The notes beneath the pieces are model-generated. The model was not told where the DNA came from. It did no database searches and worked only from the letters and a program-made list of their open reading frames with translations. The translations under genes and the position numbers were made by a program. A DNA stretch of 64,000 nucleotides, from assembly GCF_009696175.1 (NCBI RefSeq), contig NZ_VUMM01000003.1, forward strand, positions 62,001-126,000, written 5' to 3'. The stretch comes from Floccifex porci (GTDB lineage Bacteria > Bacillota_I > Bacilli_A > Erysipelotrichales > Erysipelotrichaceae). Positions 33,742 to 44,273 of the stretch are shown piece by piece (positions within the stretch are counted from its first letter, which is position 1; every line of letters begins with the position of its first letter).

Positions 33742-35124
33742 TTATCTCAATTCTCTGTCTACAATGTGCCTTGCGACATATACCCCGCTGGCTGATGCAT
33801 GGGAAAGGGAATGTGTTACCCCACTTCCGTCACCGATAATGTAAAGCCCCGGATACATGGTTTCCAGATTCTCATCTACAGACACTTCCATATTGTAAAA
33901 CTTCACTTCGACTCCATATAACAGAGTATCGTCATTCGCAGTCCCGGGCGCAATCTTATCCAGTGCATAAATCATCTCTATGATACCATCCAGTATTCTC
34001 TTCGGAAGGACCAGACTCAGATCTCCAGGCGTCGCATCCAGTGTCGGTGTAACCAATCCTTCTTCAATCCTGGAAGTCGTGCTTCGTCTGCCGCGGACCA
34101 GATCTCCAAATCTCTGCACAATGATACCTCCGCCCAGCATATTAGACAATCGTGCAATACTCTCCCCATAACCATTACTGTCTTTAAATGGTTCGGAAAA
34201 ATGCTTGGCAACCAGCAATGCGAAATTGGTATTTTCCGTCTTCTTGTCTTCTCCTTCATAGCTGTGTCCATTTACCGTTACGATCCCATTTGTATTCTCA
34301 TTTACTACAACGCCTCGCGGATTCATACAAAACGTACGTACATTGTCTTCAAACTGCCTGGTCCGATAGACAATCTTGCTCTCATAGAGTTCATCCGTCA
34401 GATCCGAGAAGATGACCGCCGGAAGTTCCACCCGGACTCCGATATCCACCCGGTTCGACAACGTCGGAATCTTCAAACTCCGGCACACAGATTCCATCCA
34501 TTTACTTTCACTTCTTCCTGCGGAAACAATGCAGTACGTTCCTTCATACTGCTCATGCTCCGTGCTGATCCGGAACCGCCCGTCTTCAAGACTTTCCAGA
34601 GTCTCTACCGGTGTATCAAAGTAAAAATCAACCTGTTTTTCCAGCACAGCATAGAGATTTTCAAGTACTACATAATTAATATCCGTTCCCAGATGACGCA
34701 CAGATGCCTCCAGAAGATGAAGACCATTCTGCATACAAATCTTCTTAAACCCAGAACCAGCCGTTGAATACAGCTTCGTTCCTTCCCCGCCATACTGCAG
34801 ATTAATTTTATCTACATATTCCATCAGTTCAATTGCATTTTTCTTACCAATATGTTGATACAAAGTTCCGCCAAAATCATTGGTGATATTGTACTTTCCA
34901 TCAGAAAACGCTCCTGCGCCTCCAAAACCACTCATAATCGAACACGTCTTACAGTGAACACAGCTTTTTATCTTTTCCCCGTCGATGGGACATTTTCTCC
35001 CTGCCAGACAATGACCGGCCTCAAATACGGCAACAGAAATCCCTTCTTTTTTCTGCAGCAGTTCATAAGCTGCAAAGATTCCTCCCGGACCGGCTCCGAT
35101 AATTATGACATCATATTTCTTCAT
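33742..35124 (-). CDS. FAD-dependent dehydrogenase (COG2509-like)
   Basis: The 460-residue flavoprotein starts with the dinucleotide motif IIIGAGPGGIFAAYEL. It has a Cys-rich segment CVHCKTCSIMSGFGGAGAFSDG near residue 65 and ends with YIIGDGSGVTHSLSHASASG, the second FAD-contacting motif. The family consists of uncharacterised NAD(P)/FAD-dependent dehydrogenases common in anaerobes. ATG at 35124 follows GGAAAGGAAT. It sits 70 bp upstream of the proX-like gene and may be cotranscribed. Confidence 0.88.
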   Translation of the reverse strand: MKKYDVIIIGAGPGGIFAAYELLQKKEGISVAVFEAGHCLAGRKCPIDGEKIKSCVHCKTCSIMSGFGGAGAFSDGKYNITNDFGGTLYQHIGKKNAIELMEYVDKINLQYGGEGTKLYSTAGSGFKKICMQNGLHLLEASVRHLGTDINYVVLENLYAVLEKQVDFYFDTPVETLESLEDGRFRISTEHEQYEGTYCIVSAGRSESKWMESVCRSLKIPTLSNRVDIGVRVELPAVIFSDLTDELYESKIVYRTRQFEDNVRTFCMNPRGVVVNENTNGIVTVNGHSYEGEDKKTENTNFALLVAKHFSEPFKDSNGYGESIARLSNMLGGGIIVQRFGDLVRGRRSTTSRIEEGLVTPTLDATPGDLSLVLPKRILDGIIEMIYALDKIAPGTANDDTLLYGVEVKFYNMEVSVDENLETMYPGLYIIGDGSGVTHSLSHASASGVYVARHIVDRELR

Positions 35125-35264
35125 ACTAATTCCTTTCCTTTCGTTTTCTATCATGCATCTTCTTTGCTGAAAATATCCGCAAGACTTCTTATTTTTAGTC
35201 TTTCTTTCAGATCAGCCGCATTCCGGAAACCAGCTCGACTTTTTCTCATACCAATTTTCCAATT

Positions 35265-37760
35265 CTATTTCTCTTTAAATGCGTTTGCAGTATCTCCGGG
35301 AGCCTTTCCGTTCTTTTCCACCAGTACGATCTCGATTCCTTCCAATCGCTTTCCATATCCGGCAGTTCCGGCTTCTGCACCATTTTTTGCCCAGCCAAGC
35401 CAGCCAAAAGTCTGCGCATGGACACGGTAATAGACGTCAAAATGCGCTTCCATCTCGCCCGTCAAACGTATACATATTGCTTCGAGCCGCCTGGATTGGC
35501 TTTCCGTTCCGCTTAAGGCACCATTCTTGGCCCATGTTCCTTTCCAATCCTCTTCCCAGCCATAGCCCTGGATATGCGTCTGATATTCAATATCACCTTC
35601 ATATTTCTCATCCGTATTCAGATTATCCGCCAGTTGGATCTCAATGCCTTCCAGACGTTTTGACTGTCCTTCCGTTCCACTCATTACGCCGTCATATTTC
35701 CAGTCCTGCCATCCTATCGTCTGTACATGCGTCCTGTATGTCACATAATTGGTGCTCTTCTCTCCAGAAGCGGAATTCGCTGTAACGTATGCTGCATCCG
35801 TATTTCCTTCTTGTTGTGGCTCCTTTCCGCCTTTTTCTACTAATACAATTTTTATACCTTCCAAACGCTTGCTTAATCCAGCTGTTCCGGCATATTCTCC
35901 ATTTTTAGCCCAGCCAAGCCAGCCATACGTCTGTGCATGGACGCAATAATAAACGTCGTATTTTTCTGCCATCTCACCCGTCAGATAGATCTTGATCGCC
36001 TCTAATCTCTTTGCTTTTCCTTCCGTTCCGCTGGTTGTTCCATTTTTCACTTCGCTTTGCCAGCCATACGTCTGTACATGCGTTTTATACACAATATCTC
36101 CGGTATATTTCTGATCTTTTAATTGAATCTGAATGGCCTCCAGACGTTTCGCCTGCCCTTCCGTTCCGCTTAAATCTCCATCTGATCTCCATTCCTCTTC
36201 CCAGCTGTACGTCTGCACATGCGTTCTATACTGGACACTGACTGTGGCAAGCTTTGGAATCGTTTCCGTTTCTTTCTTACTGCAGCCTTGATTCTGGCAT
36301 GCTCTTTCCTGAAGCCCTTCCTCTTGTTCCGTTGGCTCTTTCGTTATCACCCATTCTCCAAAATTGTGACCGGTTGCCGGAATCTTTTGCACGCTTTCTT
36401 CCTGGATCGCACCACACACGCTACAGTGGATGCTCTCGCTTCCTGCTTCCTCACATGTTGCTTCCTTGTCCACCGTATACTCTTCTTCCCAGGTATGATC
36501 TGCAACAGGGATCTCTACTTCCTTTTCACCTGTATAAGTCTTCTCCTCATAAGTCACTGTTGCAATGTAACTATCTTGTCCTGCTTGTTCGCAGGTTGCG
36601 GGAATGCTATTTTCTTCATCGTAAGCAACTTCTGCTTCCAAATTTCCAACCTCGTCTCCACAGACAGTACAGGTTAGAGTTGCTGTCGCACTGTATTGAC
36701 CTGTTCCATTCCCTTTTTCATCCGTAATTTCTGTCCATTCAAAGCTTGCTTCATATTGATGCTGTCCCGGTTCACAGATTTCTGGAATTACATAATCTTC
36801 TTCGGCCATCGGATAAGATGCATAGAATTCTTCTGTCGCATATTCTTCATCACGTTCATGACCTTTAAAGTTTGCATCACATTTTAAGAAATAGCTGTAT
36901 TCTGATTCTCCTGCATCCCAGGTGGTATCAAGATTATAATAAACATCATTTAGTTCCGTAATATTCCATCCGTGTGCTCCACCGTTCCCCGTTCCGGAAA
37001 TCAAACGGCTATCTACACCTAATTCTAATGCCAATCTATAAAATAATAATGCATATCCCTGACAAACTGCCTTCCCGTCAATCAACGCCGCATAGGCAGT
37101 GTATTTTAACTTATATTCATCATCCTCCAGATTATCATAATCATAAACTGTATGTTCACAAATATAATCATAAGTTGCTCGAATCTTTTGATAATCATTT
37201 TTATTCGTTACATCTAAATCCGTCAGAACTTCATCCACTTTTTCATCCACAGCAGCTTCCTGCTCACTGGTTGTATAGTAAGTGTATGTATAAGTAATAG
37301 TCATATAATCTGTACTGTCTTTCGTATAATAACTAGTACTGCTTGTCCAACTACCGTACTGCCATCTTAGATAATCTCCTTCTGTAGGATTCCCTGTATG
37401 TACAAGCGCCTGATTCGCAATTTCTACTAATAGCTCTTTGCTATATTCCGGGGCTTGGAAATATATAACGATCGATTCTTCTCTCTGCTTCATTCCTTCA
37501 CGAATCTTTGCCCCGGCTTCTTCCACGGAATCTGTATATTCCTCATTTGCATATGTCGCAATCGCCGATGCTTCATCCGGACTGGCTAAGTCAGATTCCC
37601 GAATCTCATCTGCATATAGTGGATTGATATAAGTTTCGGTTATCACACTACTTGTATTCTGATTACTTTTGTTTGCTTCTGCCCGGACACTGATTCCCTG
37701 TACCTGAGCCATCACCAACACCAGAATCAGTGCGATCACCCGTTTCCATGTCGCTTTCAT
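35265..37760 (-). CDS. Secreted transglutaminase-like protein with six ChW repeats
   Basis: The 831-residue protein has a signal peptide (about 1-27) and a transglutaminase/CPD-like domain with Cys233 (AVCQGYA), His263 (AHGWN) and Asp278 (NLDTTWD). A region of paired Cys modules follows (CTVCGDE, HCSVCGA). Six clostridial hydrophobic-W repeats run from about residue 510, with cores such as THVQTYGW, GTEGQAKRLEAI and HAQTFGWLGWAKNG. ChW repeats are thought to bind surfaces or each other. The C-terminus lacks a sortase signal. It is a shorter paralogue of the gene at 37961. The likely role is extracellular peptide or wall processing; substrate unknown. Confidence 0.9.
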   Translation of the reverse strand: MKATWKRVIALILVLVMAQVQGISVRAEANKSNQNTSSVITETYINPLYADEIRESDLASPDEASAIATYANEEYTDSVEEAGAKIREGMKQREESIVIYFQAPEYSKELLVEIANQALVHTGNPTEGDYLRWQYGSWTSSTSYYTKDSTDYMTITYTYTYYTTSEQEAAVDEKVDEVLTDLDVTNKNDYQKIRATYDYICEHTVYDYDNLEDDEYKLKYTAYAALIDGKAVCQGYALLFYRLALELGVDSRLISGTGNGGAHGWNITELNDVYYNLDTTWDAGESEYSYFLKCDANFKGHERDEEYATEEFYASYPMAEEDYVIPEICEPGQHQYEASFEWTEITDEKGNGTGQYSATATLTCTVCGDEVGNLEAEVAYDEENSIPATCEQAGQDSYIATVTYEEKTYTGEKEVEIPVADHTWEEEYTVDKEATCEEAGSESIHCSVCGAIQEESVQKIPATGHNFGEWVITKEPTEQEEGLQERACQNQGCSKKETETIPKLATVSVQYRTHVQTYSWEEEWRSDGDLSGTEGQAKRLEAIQIQLKDQKYTGDIVYKTHVQTYGWQSEVKNGTTSGTEGKAKRLEAIKIYLTGEMAEKYDVYYCVHAQTYGWLGWAKNGEYAGTAGLSKRLEGIKIVLVEKGGKEPQQEGNTDAAYVTANSASGEKSTNYVTYRTHVQTIGWQDWKYDGVMSGTEGQSKRLEGIEIQLADNLNTDEKYEGDIEYQTHIQGYGWEEDWKGTWAKNGALSGTESQSRRLEAICIRLTGEMEAHFDVYYRVHAQTFGWLGWAKNGAEAGTAGYGKRLEGIEIVLVEKNGKAPGDTANAFKEK

Positions 37761-37881
37761 CTTACTTTACTCCTCCGCCTTTTCACAACAAACTACATTA
37801 ATAATATTCCTTTTATTTCATACCACACATTTCTTCTTGAACCTATTTAATATCTACAAATTATATTATTTTGTCACAAAA

Positions 37882-37910
37882 AGAACTGCTGTGCATAACA
37901 CAGCAGTTCT
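37882..37910 (-). terminator. Terminator between ChW genes
   Basis: AGAACTGCTGTG / CACAGCAGTTCT is a perfect 12-bp stem around CATAA. On the minus strand it is followed by TTTTTGTG. It ends transcription of the 1824-residue gene before its paralogue. Confidence 0.8.
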
Positions 37911-37960
37911 CGGCAAACTAAATTATAACTTTTAATTAATATTTCATCGATTAAAAATAT

Positions 37961-40900
37961 TTACTTTTCTTTGTATGCACCTGAAGTGCTTCCAGGAGCT
38001 TTTCCTCCCTTTTCTACCAACACAATTTCAATACCTTCTAATCGTTTTGAATATCCTGCAGTTCCGGCTTTCGCACCATTCTTTGCCCATCCAAGCCAGC
38101 CGAAGGTCTGTGCATGCACACGATAATATATATCGTATTTATCAGCCATCTCGCCTGTCAGCTTAATTTGGATTGCTTCCAATCTTTTTGCTTCACCAGT
38201 TGTTCCGCTTGCATCTCCTTCTTCTACCCAGTCTTGCCAGCCATAGGTCTGTACATGTGTCTTATACTGAATACTTCCTTCATATTTTGGATCAACAAGT
38301 TGAATCTTAATAGACTCCAGACGCTTAGACTGTCCGGTTATTCCACTCATAACACCATCATACTTCCAGTCTTGCCAGCCATAAGTCTGAACATGAGTTT
38401 GATATCTTATAAGATTCTCATTGCTTTCTCCTGAAGCTGTAATGTACTCATCTTCTGTAGATCCAGGAGCATCTTCTCCCTTCTTAACCAATACAATTTC
38501 GATACCTTCCAATCTCTTGCTTAATCCGGCAGTTCCAGCACATTCTCCATTCTTAGCCCAACCAAGCCAGCCGTAAGTCTGTGCATGTACCCTATAATAT
38601 ACATCATACATTTCAGCTATTTCGCCAGTCAGTTTAATCTGGATTGCTTCCAGTCTCTTAGCTTGACCAGATGTTCCACTCATTTCTCCATCTGCTGTCC
38701 ATTCTTTTTCCCAACCATAGGTTTGGACATGTGTTCTGTACTGAATACTTCCTTCATATTTTGAATCTGACAGTCGGATTTCAATTCCCTCTAAACGTTT
38801 GGACTCACCAGTAGTTCCGCTCATCTCTCCATTGGATACCCAATTCTGCCAGCCATAAGTCTGAACATGTGTTCTGTACTCAACACCTGCTTTAGTAACA
38901 CTTACTTTACAGGTTGCTTTCTTTCCACCAACAGATGCAGTAATAGTTGCAGTTCCTTCTTTCTTTCCTGTTACTTTTCCAGCTTTAACAGTTGCAACTT
39001 TTTCATCACTACTCTTCCACTCGATCTCCGTTGAATCAACAGCTTCAGGATCGCATGTTGCTGTTAATGTAGCACTTTCACCAATTTCAAGTGCAAGCTG
39101 CTCTTCACTTAAAATAATGCTTTTAGCCTCTAATACTGGAATCGCTTCTTCGTCTACATCACCACATACTGAACAAGTTCTTTCTTTTTTTCCTTCATTC
39201 TTATATGTAGGTTCTTTTGTAGTCGTCCATTCACCATAATCATGTCCGGTTGCAGCAATTGTAACTTCTTTTGTGTCTGTAGCCGATCCGATAACCTTAC
39301 CATTCTCGTCCTTGGCAGTTGCTACTGCAACATAAACATCTTTACCTTCTTCTTCACACTTAGGCGCATAACTATTCTCGTCGTCATATGTTACTTCAGC
39401 TTCAACGTCTTTTTGTTCATCACCACAAACAGGGCAAGTCAATGTTGCTTTGGCTGTATAGGTCACTTCTCCAGTATCTTCATCAACAACTTTACTCCAC
39501 TTGAATTCACCTTCATATGGATGTTTATCAGCAGCTAAAATAATTTCTTTCGTATCTGTAACTGTCGTAATTTCATTGCCTTCATCATCTTTCACTACTG
39601 CAGTTGCAACATAAACATCCTTACCCTCTTCTTTACAGGTAGCTGCTTTACTATTTTCTTCATCTAATACTACTGTAGCTTCAACATTTTCATATTTTTC
39701 TCCACAGTTAGCACATGTTACAGTTGCCGTTGCTGTCTTATCATAACCTGTTATGTTGCCTTCATCATCTTTGATTTCAGTCCAGGTAAATTCGCTTTCC
39801 CACTTGTGCCCTATTGCATCGATTTTAATTTCTTTTTTATCAGTAGCAGTTCCAATTACATTTCCATTATCATCTTTTACGGTTGCTGTTGCTGTATAAA
39901 CATCTGCACCATCTTCTTCACACTTAGGCTCATTCTTTGTTTTTTCTACTACAGCTTCAACGCCTTCTCTTTTATCACCACAAACAGCACATTCCAGATC
40001 TGCAGTTACGGTATCTTCATACCCCGTTACATTACCTTCATCATCTTTGATTTCAGTCCAATGGAAAGTACCTTCATAGCTATGCTCTCCGGCAGGTTGA
40101 TCCACTTTATGGCTTACGGTATATCCATAACCATCTTCTGTTTCACCAGTTGCAGTATAAACAACTTTTGTACCTGTAGTACATTCGCCTTCGTAACCTG
40201 TAACCTTAGCTTCTGCAGTTGTTTCTTTACATTCAACAGAGATTGTCTCATCACTTAACAGGCAATCCAGATATGCTTTTCTATCCGGGCAGACAGATGA
40301 GCATTCCAGTTTAGAGAATGTTACAGAAGTAGAATCCTCACTCCAGGTTGCATCTGTTGGCTCATAAGAATGTCCAGCTGTTTCTACAGCGTTATCCCAG
40401 ATTGCTTTTTCTTTTTCGTATTCCTCTATCTCTTCTTCTTCTGCATCATCTCTTGGCTCATCAGGTTCTTCAATTGCAAATCCACATACTGTGCAGACAT
40501 AACATTCACCTGTGTTCCGTTCGCCATTATCAGCTTTTGTATAATATGTTTCATCGAAGTGAACATAATGATGTGCATCGAGTGCAGAGCCTTCATCCAC
40601 TACACGTGAATCAGCTTCTGCCGCACCACATTTCGTACATCTATTTTCTGTAAATCCATCACGTCCACAAGTCGGTTCAACTGTTACAGACTCATAAGTA
40701 TGAGAGCATGTAGAAGTCATATCCATCGTATCTACAAAAACAGCACTCCACATGAACTCATCATTGTCGTTTGTCTCTTCGCTATATCCCGCTTGCTCCA
40801 TCTGCGTACTGTCACCCGTCATATATGTACTATAATCAGGATTATAATTACTCTCCTCAAACTCATATCCATAGCTTGAAGAGTCATCTACACTACTCTT

Positions 40901-43435
40901 ACCAGAGATAAACGCATAGTTTGTTGCGATAGATACATACATCTGACCGTCATCTTTGATCGTCAATGCTGCAATCGGATGGTTAGTAACAGAAAGAGCT
41001 TCTTCCTCTGCACTGTCAACAACGCTGAATCCCATACCTCCAAAAGCAACCGTATCATCACGTTTTCCATATACGGTATTATACTCTCTTACCTTTTCAA
41101 CTGCACCAGATTCAAGATCATAACTCAGAATACAATTGCTTAAGTTGAAGTATAGCTTGCCATCATATAATGCAGTTGTCATTTTGATAGATGGATAAAT
41201 GTCACACTCATCTTTATACTGAGCAAATAATTCAGTCAGGAGCTCATTCTCTTCCATCTCATTAGTTCCCGGATTGTAAACTAATGCAACAGATCCTTCT
41301 TCCTCTGTATCCGTAGTTCCCTCTCCTTCTTCTGTATCAGCAGTTTCCTCTGCATCAGAAGACTCTTCTTCCTCTTCATGATTGAATTCGATCAATGTGG
41401 TGTAATCAGAGTCAGCCCCACCATCTTTAATATCATTCTCCGTAATCGGATGATAAACTAGTTTATAAGTCGGATCAGCACCTTCCATCAAAGCTGCAAA
41501 ATCCTCTTCACTAAAATCAGAACCTTCTGTACTATTCTGCAACTCTCTAAACTCTCTCATCATAGAAAGCTGATCGCTGGAATCATACATATAGTAGAAA
41601 TTGCTTCCGTCTGAATATGCGTTACTGGAAATACGTGCATACCAAGAATCTTCATAAGAAGTATCTGTTGCCACATCACTATACAGACTTGTGATCTCCT
41701 TCATATTTCCATTATACATCTCCTCAGCAGTTGAATGGCTGAACATGAAATACATATGATTCATTGTCCCGTCAATTTCTACACGGTCACGAGACATACA
41801 CTCTACATAGATATCTGTATAACATGGATCAACATAATACCACTGTCCCTTTACCTGAACAGCGTTCCAGAAATGAACCTCACCAAAAGGACTTTCCTCA
41901 CCAAACATCGTTACATTCGCATCAAAAGTAATACGAACCATATCAACAAGATAGCCCTTTGTAATGTCAAGATTTCCATCTTCATCATAGTACAGTTCTT
42001 CAGCTGTCTTCCAGTTCGACGAAACGCTCATGTCTGTTCCTGCACCGTTAACACCATAAATTTCCGGACTCATATACTGTAACAGATATGAAAATGCTTT
42101 AGAATAACCAGCACACACGCCAATTCCTTCCGCAAGAACACCAACGTGGTTTCCTTCCCATGCACCAATAATACCATTCGTCAATCCTTCTGCACCCTGT
42201 TGCGCGCCTGACTCAACAACCTGATTTGGTGTAGCTCCTCCTAAATCATCCGAAGCAGTATCCATAAATACTTCTTCCTGTGCCTTAAACTGCTCCGCCG
42301 CTTTAGAGCCAAATGTAGATTCAACAAACGCTTCAGGATCTTTGGAAATCTCCTCTTTTTGCTCCGTCATATAATCTTCTGCATATTGACTCGCAGCCTG
42401 CTTTTCCTCATCTGTTGCATCATCTTCAGATTTTCCTAATGCCTGTGAGTACACAGTCTGTTTAATCGCCCCTTCATAAAATGCCTGATGGAACTGCTTT
42501 TTAATCTGCTCCTTATACATGGCATACATATCATTATAAATATCCTGATAATGCTCATGTTCCTTAGGTTCTTCAGCAACCATAATAGGATTACCATCAT
42601 CATCTTTCATGATATAGGCCATATCAAAGTTTGTATTATGTGCTATCCAATCATTAATTACTAACATCTTTTGAACTAATGTTTTAGCCCCGGATTTCTC
42701 CACTTCTTTTACTACCGCAGCACGACTATTTTCAATATCAGAAGTGTAAAACTTAAGGGCATATTTGTCAGCATACAAGAAATTCTGTACCATTCCCATC
42801 AATTCGTCATACTTATATTTCCCGGCTCTTACATCTTCTACAGAATATCCAGCAAGAACTAACATCTCACCCATAACACCCAGGCCATCTTCACTATCTT
42901 CGTTGTAATTAAGGAAAAATGGCAGTTGCACTCCAAGTATATTCTTATTATCCGCCCACTGATCCTGATACTGTTGATAGATATACAAAAGTGACTGAAT
43001 CTGCTCTTCCGTTAAGGGAACTGGTTCGCCATCATCGTTTAAAACTTTGATATTTCCCAATTCTTCCTCAACAGTTGTCATTATCGGATCATTTTCATCA
43101 ACTACAACTTCTTCATCCACAACTACACCATGTGTAGTTACATCAGATACATCAATATCATCTGCATTGACTGTATATGTTGTAAAGCTTTCCTCAACCG
43201 TAGTAGTCTGCGGTTGTGTTTCTTCCGGCTGCGTGGTTTCCGGTTGTGTTTCTTCCGGCTGTGTCTCTTCTGCCGCACCCGTTGTATTATCTTCTGTCTC
43301 AGTTGTCTCTGATTCTACAGTCTGTTCCGATTCTGTACCGTCAGCAGGGGTTGCATATACAGGCATTGTGAACACACTGAAGACCATCGAAACCGAAATC
43401 AGAAGACTCATAAGTTTCTTCATTCTTCTTTTCAT
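37961..43435 (-). CDS. Giant secreted ChW-repeat protein with transglutaminase-like domain
   Basis: The 1824-residue protein has a signal peptide (about 1-30) and a Thr/Glu/Pro-rich low-complexity segment (about 35-90). A transglutaminase-like domain carries the Cys in GVCAGYSKAF, the His in EVHFWNAV and the Asp in YYVDPCYTD. About five serial Cys-pair beta modules (such as CAVCGDKREGVEAVVE, CANCGEKYENVEATV, CPVCGDEQKDVEAEV) and a Big_2-type Ig domain (VATVKAGKVTGKKEGTATIT) precede six C-terminal ChW repeats. ATG follows AAGGAAGGT. It shares its order of domains with the neighbour at 35265, so the pair arose by duplication. Confidence 0.9.
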   Translation of the reverse strand: MKRRMKKLMSLLISVSMVFSVFTMPVYATPADGTESEQTVESETTETEDNTTGAAEETQPEETQPETTQPEETQPQTTTVEESFTTYTVNADDIDVSDVTTHGVVVDEEVVVDENDPIMTTVEEELGNIKVLNDDGEPVPLTEEQIQSLLYIYQQYQDQWADNKNILGVQLPFFLNYNEDSEDGLGVMGEMLVLAGYSVEDVRAGKYKYDELMGMVQNFLYADKYALKFYTSDIENSRAAVVKEVEKSGAKTLVQKMLVINDWIAHNTNFDMAYIMKDDDGNPIMVAEEPKEHEHYQDIYNDMYAMYKEQIKKQFHQAFYEGAIKQTVYSQALGKSEDDATDEEKQAASQYAEDYMTEQKEEISKDPEAFVESTFGSKAAEQFKAQEEVFMDTASDDLGGATPNQVVESGAQQGAEGLTNGIIGAWEGNHVGVLAEGIGVCAGYSKAFSYLLQYMSPEIYGVNGAGTDMSVSSNWKTAEELYYDEDGNLDITKGYLVDMVRITFDANVTMFGEESPFGEVHFWNAVQVKGQWYYVDPCYTDIYVECMSRDRVEIDGTMNHMYFMFSHSTAEEMYNGNMKEITSLYSDVATDTSYEDSWYARISSNAYSDGSNFYYMYDSSDQLSMMREFRELQNSTEGSDFSEEDFAALMEGADPTYKLVYHPITENDIKDGGADSDYTTLIEFNHEEEEESSDAEETADTEEGEGTTDTEEEGSVALVYNPGTNEMEENELLTELFAQYKDECDIYPSIKMTTALYDGKLYFNLSNCILSYDLESGAVEKVREYNTVYGKRDDTVAFGGMGFSVVDSAEEEALSVTNHPIAALTIKDDGQMYVSIATNYAFISGKSSVDDSSSYGYEFEESNYNPDYSTYMTGDSTQMEQAGYSEETNDNDEFMWSAVFVDTMDMTSTCSHTYESVTVEPTCGRDGFTENRCTKCGAAEADSRVVDEGSALDAHHYVHFDETYYTKADNGERNTGECYVCTVCGFAIEEPDEPRDDAEEEEIEEYEKEKAIWDNAVETAGHSYEPTDATWSEDSTSVTFSKLECSSVCPDRKAYLDCLLSDETISVECKETTAEAKVTGYEGECTTGTKVVYTATGETEDGYGYTVSHKVDQPAGEHSYEGTFHWTEIKDDEGNVTGYEDTVTADLECAVCGDKREGVEAVVEKTKNEPKCEEDGADVYTATATVKDDNGNVIGTATDKKEIKIDAIGHKWESEFTWTEIKDDEGNITGYDKTATATVTCANCGEKYENVEATVVLDEENSKAATCKEEGKDVYVATAVVKDDEGNEITTVTDTKEIILAADKHPYEGEFKWSKVVDEDTGEVTYTAKATLTCPVCGDEQKDVEAEVTYDDENSYAPKCEEEGKDVYVAVATAKDENGKVIGSATDTKEVTIAATGHDYGEWTTTKEPTYKNEGKKERTCSVCGDVDEEAIPVLEAKSIILSEEQLALEIGESATLTATCDPEAVDSTEIEWKSSDEKVATVKAGKVTGKKEGTATITASVGGKKATCKVSVTKAGVEYRTHVQTYGWQNWVSNGEMSGTTGESKRLEGIEIRLSDSKYEGSIQYRTHVQTYGWEKEWTADGEMSGTSGQAKRLEAIQIKLTGEIAEMYDVYYRVHAQTYGWLGWAKNGECAGTAGLSKRLEGIEIVLVKKGEDAPGSTEDEYITASGESNENLIRYQTHVQTYGWQDWKYDGVMSGITGQSKRLESIKIQLVDPKYEGSIQYKTHVQTYGWQDWVEEGDASGTTGEAKRLEAIQIKLTGEMADKYDIYYRVHAQTFGWLGWAKNGAKAGTAGYSKRLEGIEIVLVEKGGKAPGSTSGAYKEK

Positions 43436-43656
43436 TCTTTACCTTCCTTTATCAATTATTTTTTAACAATAGTTACTAATTAAACTGTTACTTCACTGCA
43501 ACATTGCTGACTATAAATTCCCTATAGAAATCCCCCCTAATCACAGTAAAGAACATAAAAATGTCACTTTAAGATTACCATGATTTCCCGTTTATATCAA
43601 GGCAAAAACTGTCAAATATCAAGCTGTTTATTCCAGCAAACTGACAGTTATGAATA

Positions 43657-43696
43657 AATACCCTCCAGACCTTTATTACAAGGCGTGGAGGGTATT
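43657..43696 (-). terminator. Terminator of the surface-glycan operon
   Basis: AATACCCTCCA / TGGAGGGTATT forms an 11-bp stem around an 18-base loop, with A/T-rich flanks. It overlaps the end of the broken SGNH gene. The rest of the gap to 43435 holds only the upstream region of the ChW gene. Confidence 0.7.
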
Positions 43697-44036
43697 TGCT
43701 TCTGCAATCGTATGTCCCAGATGAATTCCATATTCCGATGTCGGATGCAACCCGTCAATGGTATACTTATATATATTATTCATATCTATTTTTCCAAGTG
43801 TATAAAAATCCAGCACTGGAAGTGAATATTTAACAGTTACTTCTTTAATTACATTTATATAATCTTCAAGGTACAGTCCACATACATTTGCTCCCACCCC
43901 GGTAGTTTCACCAGGATTATTCCGTACATTATGTTCCCTGAATAACCGTATCAATATAATAGCCCATATCTGTAATAGAATCTCCAAACGCAAACCAATT
44001 TTCCCCATTTTTATAACCGCTTTACTCCATTTACTC
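43676..44036 (-). pseudogene. SGNH hydrolase remnant at the operon end
   Basis: One frame carries NGENWFAFGDSITDMGYYID (block I of SGNH hydrolases, Ser in GDS) and then a TAA. A shifted frame carries LPVLDFYTLGKID and DGLHPTSEYGIHLGHTIAEA (block V, Asp and His). The middle of the enzyme is missing. It is the last gene of the glycan operon, so the intact version may have been a sugar O-acetyl esterase or transferase. Now it is non-functional. Confidence 0.8.
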
Positions 44037-44273
44037 TATTAATTTTTTAATCACCGTATTGCACAAATCCCCTGCCGTTCGTACATCTCGTAGGCAGGAT
44101 GCCGAAATATCAATCCCAAACGTTTCTTCCAGTTCTCCAACCATTACAACTACCTCTACAGAAGCCAAACCCATATCAGCGAATAGGCTGGTCTCCTCCG
44201 TCACTTTCAGCTCTGTTTCTGTTGACTCTTTGATGATTCTAAGTACTTCTTTTTTTACTTCTTCTATCGTCAT
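44031..44273 (-). CDS. Acyl carrier protein
   Basis: The 80-residue acidic four-helix protein has the phosphopantetheine site at Ser38 in DMGLASVEVV; the usual motif is D-S-L, here L-A-S. It would hold an acyl group as a thioester on the pantetheine arm. It overlaps the AMP ligase gene at TAATG, so the two are translationally coupled and the ligase is its probable loading enzyme. Confidence 0.88.
   Translation of the reverse strand: MTIEEVKKEVLRIIKESTETELKVTEETSLFADMGLASVEVVVMVGELEETFGIDISASCLRDVRTAGDLCNTVIKKLIE

Noticed and set aside
34201-34767. Long plus-strand frames opposite the FAD dehydrogenase, and similar ones opposite the ChW proteins and glgA
   Set aside because: They are antisense shadows of well-supported minus-strand genes, with odd composition and no ribosome binding sites.
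35300-39000. Serial ChW-coding DNA considered as a tandem DNA repeat or CRISPR-like array
   Set aside because: The period of about 120-180 bp is protein-coding, with codon-level divergence and intact frames.
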